DNA of 64,000 nucleotides from CAJBVG01 sp943371235 (lineage in GTDB: Bacteria > Bacteroidota > Bacteroidia > Sphingobacteriales > Sphingobacteriaceae): assembly GCA_943371235.1 (NCBI GenBank), contig CALRTZ010000001.1, forward strand, positions 1 to 64,000, read 5' to 3'. Under the pieces are notes generated by a model. The model searched no databases, was not told the origin of the DNA, and saw only the letters and a list, made by a program, of their open reading frames with translations. Within the stretch, counting starts at the first letter, position 1, and the number at the start of each line of letters is the position of its first letter. A program made the translations under genes and the position numbers. This document shows, piece by piece, positions 16,697 through 25,670 of the stretch.

Positions 16697-17824
16697 TTAT
16701 TTTCTCGGATAGCTCACTCCGATCTTACCGCGATGTCGACCAAAATTAATTTCTTCAAAATTATCGCTCCTTAGACGACAAGAGAAATCTAATTCGAAAG
16801 TTACAACAGGATCACCTAACTCATTGTTTTCGTATGTCTCAACGTTTTCAATTTTAAAGAATGAACCATCTTGCAGAATAGGATCACTTCTAAAAACTTC
16901 ACCATTTTTATTTCTATAGGTTATAATTACTTGTGACAAATGCATAGAATCTACAGATGTTAATGGCACTTGATAGTGCTTGAAGGAATTTTGACACGGT
17001 TCTGGAATTTGTGTTCCTAATACCAATTCTTTTACAACTACTCGTGTACATAATAGGTCAGGTAGTGTCCTCAAATAAAATATTTTAAACTTTCCTGTAT
17101 CAGAATAATTATGAATCGGATTTGCAACAAATGCGTTAGTTCCATCACCAAAATCCCATACATATTGAGCTGGCTGATTCACTGTATCTGTATAGAATTG
17201 AATTGTGGTAGGACTTAAAAATGTATAATTAAAATCTGTTTCACATTCGTCAGCACTACTATCAGGGTTAACTACAATTTGTTTTAAAGTATAAGAAGTA
17301 CAGCTCCCTTCATCAATCTGCAATACTACATTATAATCTGCGTCTTGGTTAAATTTATGTTCTGGTTCTTGCTCAGTACTAAATGTTCCATCACCAAAAT
17401 CCCATAGAAATTTAGCATTCGAACTTGAACTTTGATCAATGGTAAAGCCAAGTTTGCGATGACGTGTAAGTGACAAGTTTTGTACATAATCATAATTACC
17501 TGCTCGAATATGGTCTGATATATTAAAATCTTCTCCCGGTTCTATAGGACGTGACGCTCTGAATAAAATACTTATTTGTTCATCACAATCGTTGCATGAA
17601 TCTTTCCTCAATTCACCAATAAATTCATACAATCCAAGTGAATCACGACGATGCAAAGTGAAATGATAATATCCGTTTTTACCAGCTTCGAGGTTCAATG
17701 CATTGGGTATCTCTGAGCGCATGAAGAAATACGGCTCGTCTTTATAGCCTACCTGATCTTCGAGAGGCTTACATGATAAAAATGTACTCGAAATTATAAA
17801 TCCGAAAATTATTTTGCGTAGCAT
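16697..17824 (-). CDS. PKD-domain lipoprotein
   Basis: 375 residues. The signal ends in a lipobox-like FLSC with Cys18, so it is probably a lipoprotein. Two PKD (immunoglobulin-like) domains are marked by FLWDFGDGTFSTEQEPEHKF (about 143-162) and YVWDFGDGTNAFVANPIHNY (about 225-244). The N-terminal part (DEPYFFMRSE, YHFTLHRRD) and C-terminal part are not recognised. PKD domains usually mediate protein or polysaccharide contact on the cell surface. It lies 2 bp after the barrel protein gene and is the last gene of the sigma-factor operon. Confidence 0.8.
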   Translation of the reverse strand: MLRKIIFGFIISSTFLSCKPLEDQVGYKDEPYFFMRSEIPNALNLEAGKNGYYHFTLHRRDSLGLYEFIGELRKDSCNDCDEQISILFRASRPIEPGEDFNISDHIRAGNYDYVQNLSLTRHRKLGFTIDQSSSSNAKFLWDFGDGTFSTEQEPEHKFNQDADYNVVLQIDEGSCTSYTLKQIVVNPDSSADECETDFNYTFLSPTTIQFYTDTVNQPAQYVWDFGDGTNAFVANPIHNYSDTGKFKIFYLRTLPDLLCTRVVVKELVLGTQIPEPCQNSFKHYQVPLTSVDSMHLSQVIITYRNKNGEVFRSDPILQDGSFFKIENVETYENNELGDPVVTFELDFSCRLRSDNFEEINFGRHRGKIGVSYPRK

Positions 17825-17826
17825 AC

Positions 17827-18957
17827 TTATCTAAATAAACTCATTAATAAATAAACTCTAAATTCTGTATTTAATCTATTTCCAGACAATATTGTTTTAT
17901 CATCAGACTTAGCAATATTTTCAAAACCTTGTTGACATGAAAGTCCTAATCTATATCTGTTCAATACAGTAGTTTCATAACCAATGACTGCCTGAAAATT
18001 GAAATCATTAAAGTCATCTGACTTTCCTGTTTCTTTTCGCATAAGGGTAGAACCATCATTATTCTCAGTTGTTAAAACATTTCTTTGAGCCAATAAATAA
18101 TTCGCACTTATGCCTAACATTATACTATGTTGACGATAAATTCTGTAACGATATTGAATTGGTAGTTCCAAAAAGTATAGACGATCTGTGAGCACTGTTG
18201 TCGTACTTACTTCTTCACCAAAACTATAATCAACTATAGAGTATTGGTATTGCATATAATCATTACTTAACATTTTCGTGCCTAGACCAAATGAAATCGA
18301 TTGTCGACGATTTAAATCTAACATCCATTGAATATTAGCAAACCCTCCATATTGCAATTTGATTGACTCTGTTAATCCAAATTGTAATAATAATCCACCT
18401 TGCTTACGTTGTTTAATTTCATCAGCATACACAGGCTGCTCAAATATTTCATCAAAAGATTTGGTTTGCAATATTTGCGCCTTCAATAAATTTGCATATT
18501 CTAAACTATCAAGTTCTCGTGCACTAATTTCAGCATCTTGAACTTGCTCTGTTGTAGAGTTTATTTCTTGAATAGTTGAATTACTTATTTGTCGCGCTCT
18601 TTTATTTCTTTTCCTTAGTATTTCTTTCTTAGCTGAAATTATTTTCTCATCATTTGACTGAATTTTCATTGAAGTAGAAGCATCCTTCTGCTTTGATTTA
18701 ATGATGATATTACTTGTTTGATTATTATTTTCAGCATTGCCGCTAGCATTCATTTTGCCTTTTGTCAAATGATAAATCGATGTAGAGGCAATTAATATAA
18801 TTGCGGTAAAGCAAATCCATATAAAAGCTAACCTCTTTTTGCGCTTCTTTTCTTCTTGAGCAATTATAAGCTTTTCCGCTCCCTCCCAGAATGATTCTTC
18901 AAAATCAAACTCGAATGAATCTGCCTTTTCTTTAAAAAAATCATCTACACGTTTCAT
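17827..18957 (-). CDS. Membrane-anchored protein with C-terminal beta-barrel-like domain, sigma-factor partner
   Basis: 376 residues. Residues 1-41 are acidic then basic and probably cytosolic (VDDFFKEKADSFEFDF). A single membrane helix spans about 43-63. A low-complexity polar linker (65-185) follows. The last 190 residues form alternating aromatic strands such as GGLLLQFGLTESIKLQYGGF and YFLELPIQYRYRIYRQHSI, as in Bacteroidota outer-membrane-barrel domains. The start overlaps the sigma gene by 4 bp, the usual position of an anti-sigma factor. How one chain could have both an inner-membrane anchor and an outer-membrane barrel is unclear; the last domain may be a soluble beta structure. Confidence 0.7.
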   Translation of the reverse strand: MKRVDDFFKEKADSFEFDFEESFWEGAEKLIIAQEEKKRKKRLAFIWICFTAIILIASTSIYHLTKGKMNASGNAENNNQTSNIIIKSKQKDASTSMKIQSNDEKIISAKKEILRKRNKRARQISNSTIQEINSTTEQVQDAEISARELDSLEYANLLKAQILQTKSFDEIFEQPVYADEIKQRKQGGLLLQFGLTESIKLQYGGFANIQWMLDLNRRQSISFGLGTKMLSNDYMQYQYSIVDYSFGEEVSTTTVLTDRLYFLELPIQYRYRIYRQHSIMLGISANYLLAQRNVLTTENNDGSTLMRKETGKSDDFNDFNFQAVIGYETTVLNRYRLGLSCQQGFENIAKSDDKTILSGNRLNTEFRVYLLMSLFR

Positions 18958-19529
18958 CGGATTCTTATAAAAGTTAATATACTAATTACTCCAGCTTCTA
19001 TTTTGCTTTTGAGTATTCGACGTGCTTCACTTAAATGCCATTTAGATGTTCCTTCCGAAATATTTAACATCCCTGAAATTTCTTTATGAGAATATCCATC
19101 AATAACATAAAGATTAAAAATTTTTGAAGTTGCTGGAGCAAGCGCCTGCAATAATTTCATTATTCCTTCCGTATCATACTTTGCATCTGCTTTGTTTTCA
19201 TCTATAAATTGTTCCTCCGCATCTTCATCTTGCCAATCCTTAAGAACCATTTGCTCTTTATACTTTCGATTTTTACGAAACTCATCTATAATTGAATTAA
19301 TCAGCACCCTTCGTGACCAAATTTCAAAAGGTATATCGACATCGTATTCATTTATTCCATTTAAGATTTTTAAAAATCCGTTGTTGAATAAAATTACTGC
19401 ATCTTCTTTATTGTTGGCATATCGATAACAGATTTTAATCATCTTCCCGAAGCAATGTTTATATAAGAGGTTTTGCCCCTTACGATCTTGCTTTTTACAT
19501 AGAAGAATTAAATCTATTACCTTTGTCAT
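18954..19529 (-). CDS. ECF-type RNA polymerase sigma factor
   Basis: 191 residues from the ATG at 19529 (MTKVIDLILLCKKQ). Region 2 shows the helices LLYKHCFGKMIKICYRYANN through INEYDVDIPFEIWSRRVLIN. Region 4 has the helix-turn-helix IDGYSHKEISGMLNISEGTS with KWHLSEARRILK. An in-frame TTG at 19550 would add seven residues but lies inside a terminator hairpin, so I reject it. It leads an operon with the barrel protein (4-bp overlap) and the PKD lipoprotein, suggesting control of envelope or surface functions. Confidence 0.88.
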   Translation of the reverse strand: MTKVIDLILLCKKQDRKGQNLLYKHCFGKMIKICYRYANNKEDAVILFNNGFLKILNGINEYDVDIPFEIWSRRVLINSIIDEFRKNRKYKEQMVLKDWQDEDAEEQFIDENKADAKYDTEGIMKLLQALAPATSKIFNLYVIDGYSHKEISGMLNISEGTSKWHLSEARRILKSKIEAGVISILTFIRIR

Positions 19530-19539
19530 ACTATAAAAA

Positions 19540-19570
19540 GGCAACAGCAAAAAATTACTTTGCTGTTGCC
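19540..19570 (-). terminator. Intrinsic terminator of the T9SS PKD gene
   Basis: GGCAACAGCAAA (19540-19551) and TTTGCTGTTGCC (19559-19570) form a perfect 12-bp inverted repeat with a 7-nt loop. Leftward it is followed by TTTTT. It lies between the PKD protein stop (19586) and the sigma-factor start (19529), so the two are separate transcription units. Confidence 0.88.
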
Positions 19571-19585
19571 TAGTTGAATTAATTT

Positions 19586-21010
19586 TTAATTTACTATTAA
19601 CTTCGTTGTTGCTCTTTCAGCATTGTTATTTATTTCAACGAAATACATACCCGAATTCAAACCGGTTAATTTCAATTCAATTGTATTATTCCCTTGCTCA
19701 ATCGATGCATTAAATTGTTCTACTACTCTTCCATCCAAAGACAATATCTTAACTTTAGCAACACCTGGTTTTAAACTATTTAAGCTGATATTAGCTATGT
19801 CTTGTGCTGGGTTAGGGTAAACTGAATTTATGGAAATACTTTTTTGATTAGCAAGACCTAATAAAATTTTCATGCCTCCATTTATTATTTCTACTCTCTT
19901 ACATACGGTATCAACACAACCAAATGCAGAGTCTGACATATAAGAGCACACATCAAATATTCCAATTGTATTGAATGAATGTGTTACATAAGGTCCTGAG
20001 CCGAAATTTCCATCACCAAAATCCCATTCATAGGTAGATGTAGGGCTTTGAAAGATATTCGCAAAATAAATTAGGTTTGAACCCTGGTTTAATGAATCAG
20101 GAATCATGAACATTTTAAATTCTGCATTGCAGTTCGGTGTAATTCCAGAACCTACGTAAACAATGTCACAATATGTAGCAAAACAATTTTGTAAAATATC
20201 GAAGTATCCGAAACAAACATTATATACCCCAGAATTAGCATATAAATGCGTCACATAGTTTGAACCGGTGTACACATTACCATCACCAAAATCCCAAGTA
20301 ATTATACTACCTGGTGCAGAACCCGATTGACCGCTGAAAGTAATTGAATTAGCATTTAGGCTATCTTGATAGTAATTAAAAGATGCCGAACATATACTTA
20401 AATAATTTGATACTACTACAGAATCACAATAGGTGTAGGTACAAGAATAAATACTATCAGTAACTGTTAAACAAACATTATAAGTTCCTGTAGAATTATA
20501 CATGTGTGTAGGGTTCATACCAGTTCCACTAGTGCCATCACCGAATGTCCAATTATAGCTCGCTGTAGTACTCTTAGAAGATGAATATAAGTTGGCAATC
20601 AAACCCATACCAGGTATAGAATCAACTGTGTAATAAAATGTGTTCTGACATAAATTGACACACTCAAGATCAAGAGGTAGATTGTAAAGTCCAGGGAAAT
20701 AAGGCATATAATTCTCTTGAACTCCTCCAAAACAATCACTTGATTTTACAATTGCGAAACCTTGTGGCATAGAACCCGGGACTACAAAACTGCTTAAATA
20801 AAAACCATTGCTGTCGGTATATACAGTATCATAACCTATAACAGCAAGTGATGAATCGAAGCTATTAAAAGTAATTGTAATTTGTTCATTTACTAATGGC
20901 ACAGTAGCATTTGCAAATGTTCCTGAAACGGTCACAGCTTGCTGTGCCGAAACATTTAAAAATCCCATTAATAGGAATAAAGAAAGAATAAAGTTTTTCA
21001 TAGTTTTCAT
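19586..21010 (-). CDS. Secreted PKD-repeat protein with type IX sorting domain
   Basis: 474 residues from the ATG at 21010 (MKTMKNFILSLFLLMGFLNV, signal peptide with cleavage after SAQ). A longer frame reaches 21085, but it would put 25 residues before the signal peptide. After a beta-sandwich-like segment come three PKD domains, each with a WTFGDGT, WDFGDGN or WDFGDGN block followed by THxY or THSF. The last 80 residues are a Por secretion (type IX) domain: VYPNPAQDIANISL, VKILSLDGRVVEQF and LNSGMYFVEI. It is therefore exported through the outer membrane and attached to or released from the surface. Confidence 0.87.
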   Translation of the reverse strand: MKTMKNFILSLFLLMGFLNVSAQQAVTVSGTFANATVPLVNEQITITFNSFDSSLAVIGYDTVYTDSNGFYLSSFVVPGSMPQGFAIVKSSDCFGGVQENYMPYFPGLYNLPLDLECVNLCQNTFYYTVDSIPGMGLIANLYSSSKSTTASYNWTFGDGTSGTGMNPTHMYNSTGTYNVCLTVTDSIYSCTYTYCDSVVVSNYLSICSASFNYYQDSLNANSITFSGQSGSAPGSIITWDFGDGNVYTGSNYVTHLYANSGVYNVCFGYFDILQNCFATYCDIVYVGSGITPNCNAEFKMFMIPDSLNQGSNLIYFANIFQSPTSTYEWDFGDGNFGSGPYVTHSFNTIGIFDVCSYMSDSAFGCVDTVCKRVEIINGGMKILLGLANQKSISINSVYPNPAQDIANISLNSLKPGVAKVKILSLDGRVVEQFNASIEQGNNTIELKLTGLNSGMYFVEINNNAERATTKLIVN

Positions 21011-21073
21011 AATTTGATTTGTTTTTCTACAACCATACACGCATAAAGCAGCAGAAAGGTTGGGTAGAAAATG

Positions 21074-21098
21074 AAAAAATCTCAAATTTCTTTGAGAT
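21074..21098 (-). terminator. Intrinsic terminator of clpC
   Basis: Leftward: ATCTCAAA, loop GAAA, TTTGAGAT, then TTTTTT. An 8-bp perfect stem with a T tract, 15 bp past the clpC stop codon. Confidence 0.85.
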
Positions 21099-21112
21099 TC
21101 TTTCTTTTAACT

Positions 21113-23659
21113 CTATTGAGCAGGATTTTCATCCTCTTCTTTTTTCTTTCTTTTCGGCTTTTCTGGTTTCGCAATTTTTACAACAATCTCTTTTATTTCA
21201 TCGTTGTAATCTACCTCCAAGGTATCGCCTTCTTGCAATTCGCCTTTTAGAATTTCTTCGGCAATTGGATCTTCTAAGTATTTCTGTATAGCACGGTTTA
21301 GAGGGCGTGCACCAAAGTTTGCATCAAATCCTTTATCAGCAATGTAATCTTTAGCAGCATCGGTTAATCGCACTTGATAACCCATTGCACTTAAACGGCC
21401 AAATAACTCTTTTAGTTCTATGTCGATAATCTGGAAGATGTCTTCTCTCTTTAATGAGTTAAATACAATTACATCATCAATACGATTTAAGAATTCTGGT
21501 GCAAATGCTTTTTTCAATGCATTCTCAATTACACTGCGCGCATTGTTTTCTGATTGTTCAACTTTAGCATTGGTGGTAAAACCAACCCCTTGTCCGAAAT
21601 CTTTTAACTGGCGCGAACCAATGTTCGAAGTCATAATTACAATTGTATTTCTGAAATCAACTTTGCGGCCTAAGCTATCTGTTAAAATACCATCGTCTAA
21701 TACTTGCAATAAAATATTAAATACATCTGGATGTGCTTTTTCTATTTCGTCTAACAATATTACCGAATATGGTTTTCTACGAACTTTTTCTGTTAACTGT
21801 CCGCCTTCTTCATAACCCACATATCCTGGAGGCGCACCTACTAAACGGGTAATTGCAAATTTCTCCATGTATTCACTCATGTCGATTCTGATTAATGAAT
21901 CTTCAGACTCGAACATAAAACGTGATAATACTTTAGCTAATTCTGTTTTACCAACACCTGTAGGACCTAAGAAAATAAAGGAGCCTATCGGTTTTTTAGG
22001 ATCTTTTAATCCTGCACGTGTTCTACGAATCGCTTTCGCTAATTTTAAAATCGCATCGTCTTGTCCGATAATTTTTCCTTTCAACTCATCAGCCATGGCT
22101 AATAAACGTTGACTATCCGACTGACCTACTCGTTGAATCGGAATGCCAGTCATCATCGAAACTACATCTGCTACGTTATCTTCGGTAACGGTGTATCTGC
22201 GAGTTTTTGTTTCTGCTTCCCACTCTGCTTTAGCAGTATCTAATTGTTCTAATAATTGTTTTTCTGTGTCACGCAATTTGGCAGCCTCTTCATATTTCTG
22301 TGAACGAACTACTTTATTCTTCTCTACTTTTATCTCTTCAATTTTTTGTTCGATATCAATAATATTTTGAGGAACATGTATGTTGGTGATGTGTACTCTC
22401 GAACCTGCTTCATCTAAAGCATCTATTGCTTTGTCTGGTAAGAAACGATCACTCATGTAACGAGTAGTTAAAAACACGCATGCATCAATTGCTTCTGGTG
22501 TATACGTTACATTGTGGTGTTCTTCGTATTTCTCTTTTATGTTATTTAAAATGATAACTGTTTCTTCAGGAGTAGCAGGGTCAACCAATACTTTTTGGAA
22601 ACGACGGTCTAAAGCACCGTCTTTTTCGATGTACTGACGGTACTCGTCTAAAGTTGTAGCACCGATGCATTGTATTTCTCCACGTGCTAATGCAGGCTTA
22701 AACATGTTCGAAGCATCTAAAGAACCCGAAGCACCTCCGGCACCTACAATGGTATGAATTTCATCAATAAATAAAATTACATCTGGCGATTTTTCTAATT
22801 CGTTCATTACTGCTTTCATTCTTTCTTCGAATTGGCCACGGTATTTTGTACCTGCCACTAATGAAGCTAAATCAAGTGTAACAACTCTTTTGTTGAATAA
22901 CACTCTTGATACTTTTCTTTGAACGATGCGCAATGCTAAGCCTTCGGCAATGGCAGATTTACCAACACCTGGCTCACCAATTAAAATCGGATTGTTCTTT
23001 TTTCTACGTGATAATATTTGCGAAACTCTTTCTATTTCTTTTTCTCTACCAACAATTGGATCTAATTTTCCTTCTTCGGCAGCACGTGTTAAGTCTCTAC
23101 CGAAATTATCTAACACAGGTGTTTTAGATTTTGCATCGGTAGGTTTTTTCGGTGCCGAATAATTTTCTTCTTCTTTATAATCATCGTCGCCAGCAGGATT
23201 TTGAGGTGCCTCGGCGCTAGGATTTAATTTGAAGTTTTCTAATTGCGCTTTGAATACTTCATAGTTCACGTTAAATTGTGATAAAATTTGCGATGCAATA
23301 TTATCTTCATCACGTAAAATAGATAATAATAAATGTTCTGTACCGATTACTTCACTTTTGAAAATCTTAGCTTCCAAATAAGTAATCTTTAAAACTTTTT
23401 CTGCTTGTTTAGTTAAGGGTATATTTCCCAAATTAACATTGGTACCTGAAGTGCCTTTCACAGCATCTTCAACAGATTTGCGTAAACGAGGAGTATCCAA
23501 GCCAAGAGACTTAATCACTTTAATAGCTACACCATCGCCTTCTCTTATCAATCCTAACAATAGGTGCTCTGCTCCTATATAATCGTGACCTAAACGCAAG
23601 GCTTCTTCCCTGCTGTATGAGATTACGTCTTTTACCCGAGGTGAAAATTTAGCTTCCAT
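21113..23659 (-). CDS. clpC: ATP-dependent Clp protease ATP-binding subunit ClpC
   Basis: 848 residues. A Hsp100 AAA+ unfoldase that feeds substrates to ClpP. In order: two Clp N repeats (about 1-145), first AAA+ module with GEPGVGKSAIAEGLA, a UVR motif region (IDIEQKIEEIKVEKNKVVRS and EEAAKLRDTEKQLLEQL), second AAA+ module with FLGPTGVGKTELAKVL and RLVGAPPGYVGYEEGGQLTE, then a C-terminal D2-small domain and a charged tail KPKRKKKEEDENPAQ. The UVR segment distinguishes ClpC from ClpB and ClpA. Monocistronic: its terminator follows and a repeat-rich 255-bp region precedes it. No clpP or adaptor is adjacent. Confidence 0.94.
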   Translation of the reverse strand: MEAKFSPRVKDVISYSREEALRLGHDYIGAEHLLLGLIREGDGVAIKVIKSLGLDTPRLRKSVEDAVKGTSGTNVNLGNIPLTKQAEKVLKITYLEAKIFKSEVIGTEHLLLSILRDEDNIASQILSQFNVNYEVFKAQLENFKLNPSAEAPQNPAGDDDYKEEENYSAPKKPTDAKSKTPVLDNFGRDLTRAAEEGKLDPIVGREKEIERVSQILSRRKKNNPILIGEPGVGKSAIAEGLALRIVQRKVSRVLFNKRVVTLDLASLVAGTKYRGQFEERMKAVMNELEKSPDVILFIDEIHTIVGAGGASGSLDASNMFKPALARGEIQCIGATTLDEYRQYIEKDGALDRRFQKVLVDPATPEETVIILNNIKEKYEEHHNVTYTPEAIDACVFLTTRYMSDRFLPDKAIDALDEAGSRVHITNIHVPQNIIDIEQKIEEIKVEKNKVVRSQKYEEAAKLRDTEKQLLEQLDTAKAEWEAETKTRRYTVTEDNVADVVSMMTGIPIQRVGQSDSQRLLAMADELKGKIIGQDDAILKLAKAIRRTRAGLKDPKKPIGSFIFLGPTGVGKTELAKVLSRFMFESEDSLIRIDMSEYMEKFAITRLVGAPPGYVGYEEGGQLTEKVRRKPYSVILLDEIEKAHPDVFNILLQVLDDGILTDSLGRKVDFRNTIVIMTSNIGSRQLKDFGQGVGFTTNAKVEQSENNARSVIENALKKAFAPEFLNRIDDVIVFNSLKREDIFQIIDIELKELFGRLSAMGYQVRLTDAAKDYIADKGFDANFGARPLNRAIQKYLEDPIAEEILKGELQEGDTLEVDYNDEIKEIVVKIAKPEKPKRKKKEEDENPAQ

Positions 23660-23761
23660 AATAGATTCCTTTCATGTTTGAACAACGTTCTAATATATTA
23701 ATTTGTTCTTCTGGTATTAAAAATAATGTTATCAACAATAGTCAAAAACTGCGCCAAAGGG

Positions 23762-23799
23762 TTAATTAGCTAATTAGATAATGTGCTAATTAGCTAATG
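23762..23799. repeat. Octamer array, TAATTAGC type
   Basis: TAATTAGC TAATTAGA TAATGTGC TAATTAGC TAATGG, five 8-nt words, flanked by GGGT and GGGG. The word is close to self-complementary, so each unit can pair with any other. Stops (TAA, TAG) occur in all frames of both strands. It lies in the 255-bp gap between the divergent clpC and ettA genes. Confidence 0.85.
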
Positions 23800-23838
23800 G
23801 GGCAAGATTCTTTGCAATTATGACACAATGTTTACAAA

Positions 23839-23878
23839 GTACAATGTACACTGTACACTGTACATTGTAATTGTACAT
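23839..23878. repeat. Heptamer array, GTACACT type
   Basis: GTACAAT GTACACT GTACACT GTACATT then GTAATT GTACAT, 7-nt words forming a near-perfect palindrome: TACAATGTACA at the left mirrors TGTACATTGTA at the right. It is the second array in the clpC/ettA gap and one of the few words without a stop triplet. Confidence 0.85.
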
Positions 23879-23902
23879 AAATTAACGATATTCGTGGCTT
23901 AA

Positions 23903-23910
23903 TAGATTTC
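23903..23910 (+). promoter_or_regulatory. -7-like element upstream of ettA
   Basis: TAGATTTC, one mismatch from TAnnTTTG, ends 4 nt before the ettA ATG. No convincing -33 element at the expected distance. Confidence 0.4.
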
Positions 23911-23914
23911 AACA

Positions 23915-25594
23915 ATGTCTGACGAAAAAATAATATTTTCAATGGCGGGTGTAAATAAGATACATCCACCTCAAAAACAAGTACTTAAAAACATTTATCT
24001 TTCCTTTTTTTACGGCGCTAAAATTGGCGTATTGGGTTTAAATGGTTCGGGTAAATCATCATTATTAAGAATAATTGCAGGTATTGATAAGGCATACCAA
24101 GGGGAAGTAGTATTTTCTCCGGGTTATACCGTAGGATACTTAGAGCAAGAGCCTCAATTAGATGAGAATAAAACGGTGCGAGAGATTGTGGAGGAAGGTG
24201 TTACAGCCATTACAGATGTCATAAAAGAGTACGAAGAAATAAATGAGAAGTTCGGTTTGCCAGAGTATTATGAAGATGCTGACAAAATGGACAAATTAAT
24301 GCAGCGCCAAGGTGAATTACAGGATCAAATTGACGCAATTGGCGGATGGGAACTTGACACGAAGTTAGAAAGAGCAATGGATGCTTTACGTTGCCCAGAT
24401 TCAGATACACTTGTAAAAGTATTGTCGGGTGGTGAGCGCCGCAGAGTTGCTTTGTGTAGGTTATTATTACAAGAGCCCGATGTTCTTTTATTAGATGAGC
24501 CTACCAACCACTTAGATGCAGAATCTATTGATTGGTTAGAGCAACATTTAAAGCAATATAAGGGAACTGTAATAGCGGTAACACACGATAGGTATTTCTT
24601 AGATAATGTAGCCGGATGGATTTTAGAATTAGACAGAGGTGAAGGCATACCATGGAAAGGCAATTACTCATCATGGCTCGACCAAAAAGCGAAGCGTTTA
24701 GCGATGGAAGAAAAACAAGAAACTAAACGTCAGAAAACATTAGAGAGAGAATTGGAATGGGTGCGCATGGCTCCAAAAGCAAGACATGCAAAATCAAAAG
24801 CACGTTTATCTAATTATGATAAATTAGCGAGTGAAGAAACAGGAGAAAGAGAAGCACGCTTAGAGTTGTTTATTCCACCAGGGCCACGTTTAGGTAATGT
24901 GGTTATAGAAGCAAATAATATATCAAAAGCATATGGCAATAAATTGTTGTATGAAAATTTAAGTTTCAGTTTGCCACCTGCTGGGATAGTAGGAATTATT
25001 GGGCCTAACGGTGCTGGTAAAACTACCTTGTTTAAATTAATTACCGGTGAGGAGAACCCAGATGGTGGAACATTTAAAATTGGCGAAACAGTAAAATTAG
25101 CACACGTAGATCAACTACATAAAGATTTAGATTCAGACAAAACTGTTTTCGAAACCATAACTGGTGGAACAGATACCATGTTATTAGGTAATAAACAAAT
25201 TAACTCAAGAGCATATGTTTCAAGGTTTAATTTTAACGGTGCCGATCAGCAGAAAAAAATAAGTGTACTTTCTGGAGGAGAAAGAAACCGAGTGCATTTA
25301 GCGATGATGTTGAAACAAGGTGCTAACGTTATTTTACTGGATGAGCCTTCGAATGATATTGATATTAATACACTTCGTTCATTAGAGGAAGCATTGGAAG
25401 AATTCGGTGGATGTGCGGTGATAATCTCACACGACCGTTGGTTCTTAGATAGAATTTGTACACATATTTTAGCTTTCGAAGGAGACTCTCAAGTTTATTT
25501 CTTTGATGGAAACTATACAGAATACGAAGAAAACCGCAAGAAACGCCTAGGCGATGTAGGGCCGAAAAGAATTAGATACAGAAGCATTAATTAG
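23915..25594 (+). CDS. ettA: Energy-dependent translational throttle protein EttA (ABC-F)
   Basis: 559 residues. A soluble ABC-F ATPase that binds the ribosomal E site and gates the first elongation step according to ATP/ADP level. Two ABC domains in tandem: first with GLNGSGKSSLLR (about 44-55), LSGGERRRVALCR and LLLDEPTNHLDAESIDWLE; second with GPNGAGKTTLFK, LSGGERNRVHLAM and LLDEPSNDIDINTLRSLE. The linker contains VRMAPKARHAKSKARLSNYD, the P-site tRNA interaction motif of EttA. The second domain has the EttA-type SND instead of TNH. Its stop codon TAG is the first triplet of the adjoining octamer repeat. Confidence 0.94.
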   Translation: MSDEKIIFSMAGVNKIHPPQKQVLKNIYLSFFYGAKIGVLGLNGSGKSSLLRIIAGIDKAYQGEVVFSPGYTVGYLEQEPQLDENKTVREIVEEGVTAITDVIKEYEEINEKFGLPEYYEDADKMDKLMQRQGELQDQIDAIGGWELDTKLERAMDALRCPDSDTLVKVLSGGERRRVALCRLLLQEPDVLLLDEPTNHLDAESIDWLEQHLKQYKGTVIAVTHDRYFLDNVAGWILELDRGEGIPWKGNYSSWLDQKAKRLAMEEKQETKRQKTLERELEWVRMAPKARHAKSKARLSNYDKLASEETGEREARLELFIPPGPRLGNVVIEANNISKAYGNKLLYENLSFSLPPAGIVGIIGPNGAGKTTLFKLITGEENPDGGTFKIGETVKLAHVDQLHKDLDSDKTVFETITGGTDTMLLGNKQINSRAYVSRFNFNGADQQKKISVLSGGERNRVHLAMMLKQGANVILLDEPSNDIDINTLRSLEEALEEFGGCAVIISHDRWFLDRICTHILAFEGDSQVYFFDGNYTEYEENRKKRLGDVGPKRIRYRSIN

Positions 25595-25670
25595 TGTGAT
25601 AGTATGCTAGTGTGCTAATAAGGGTGCTTCACTAGCACACTATCACACTAGAATATTAGCACACTAACTA
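25592..25670. repeat. Octamer inverted array between convergent genes, TAGTGTGC type
   Basis: Left arm TAGTGTGA TAGTATGC TAGTGTGC TAATA (25592-25620); right arm from 25630, in inverted orientation, is made of CACTAGCA-like words. The ettA stop TAG (25592-25594) is the first triplet and the stop of the opposing YkuK-like gene (complement of 25668-25670) is the last. The array thus exactly fills the space between two convergent stop codons and supplies both. Confidence 0.93.

Noticed and set aside
19530..19550. Upstream TTG start adding seven residues to the sigma factor
   Set aside because: The TTG lies within the 12-bp terminator stem at 19540-19570, and the ATG at 19529 gives a normal N-terminus.
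21420..21815. Antisense frame of 131 codons in clpC
   Set aside because: Mirror of a conserved AAA+ coding region; no independent features.
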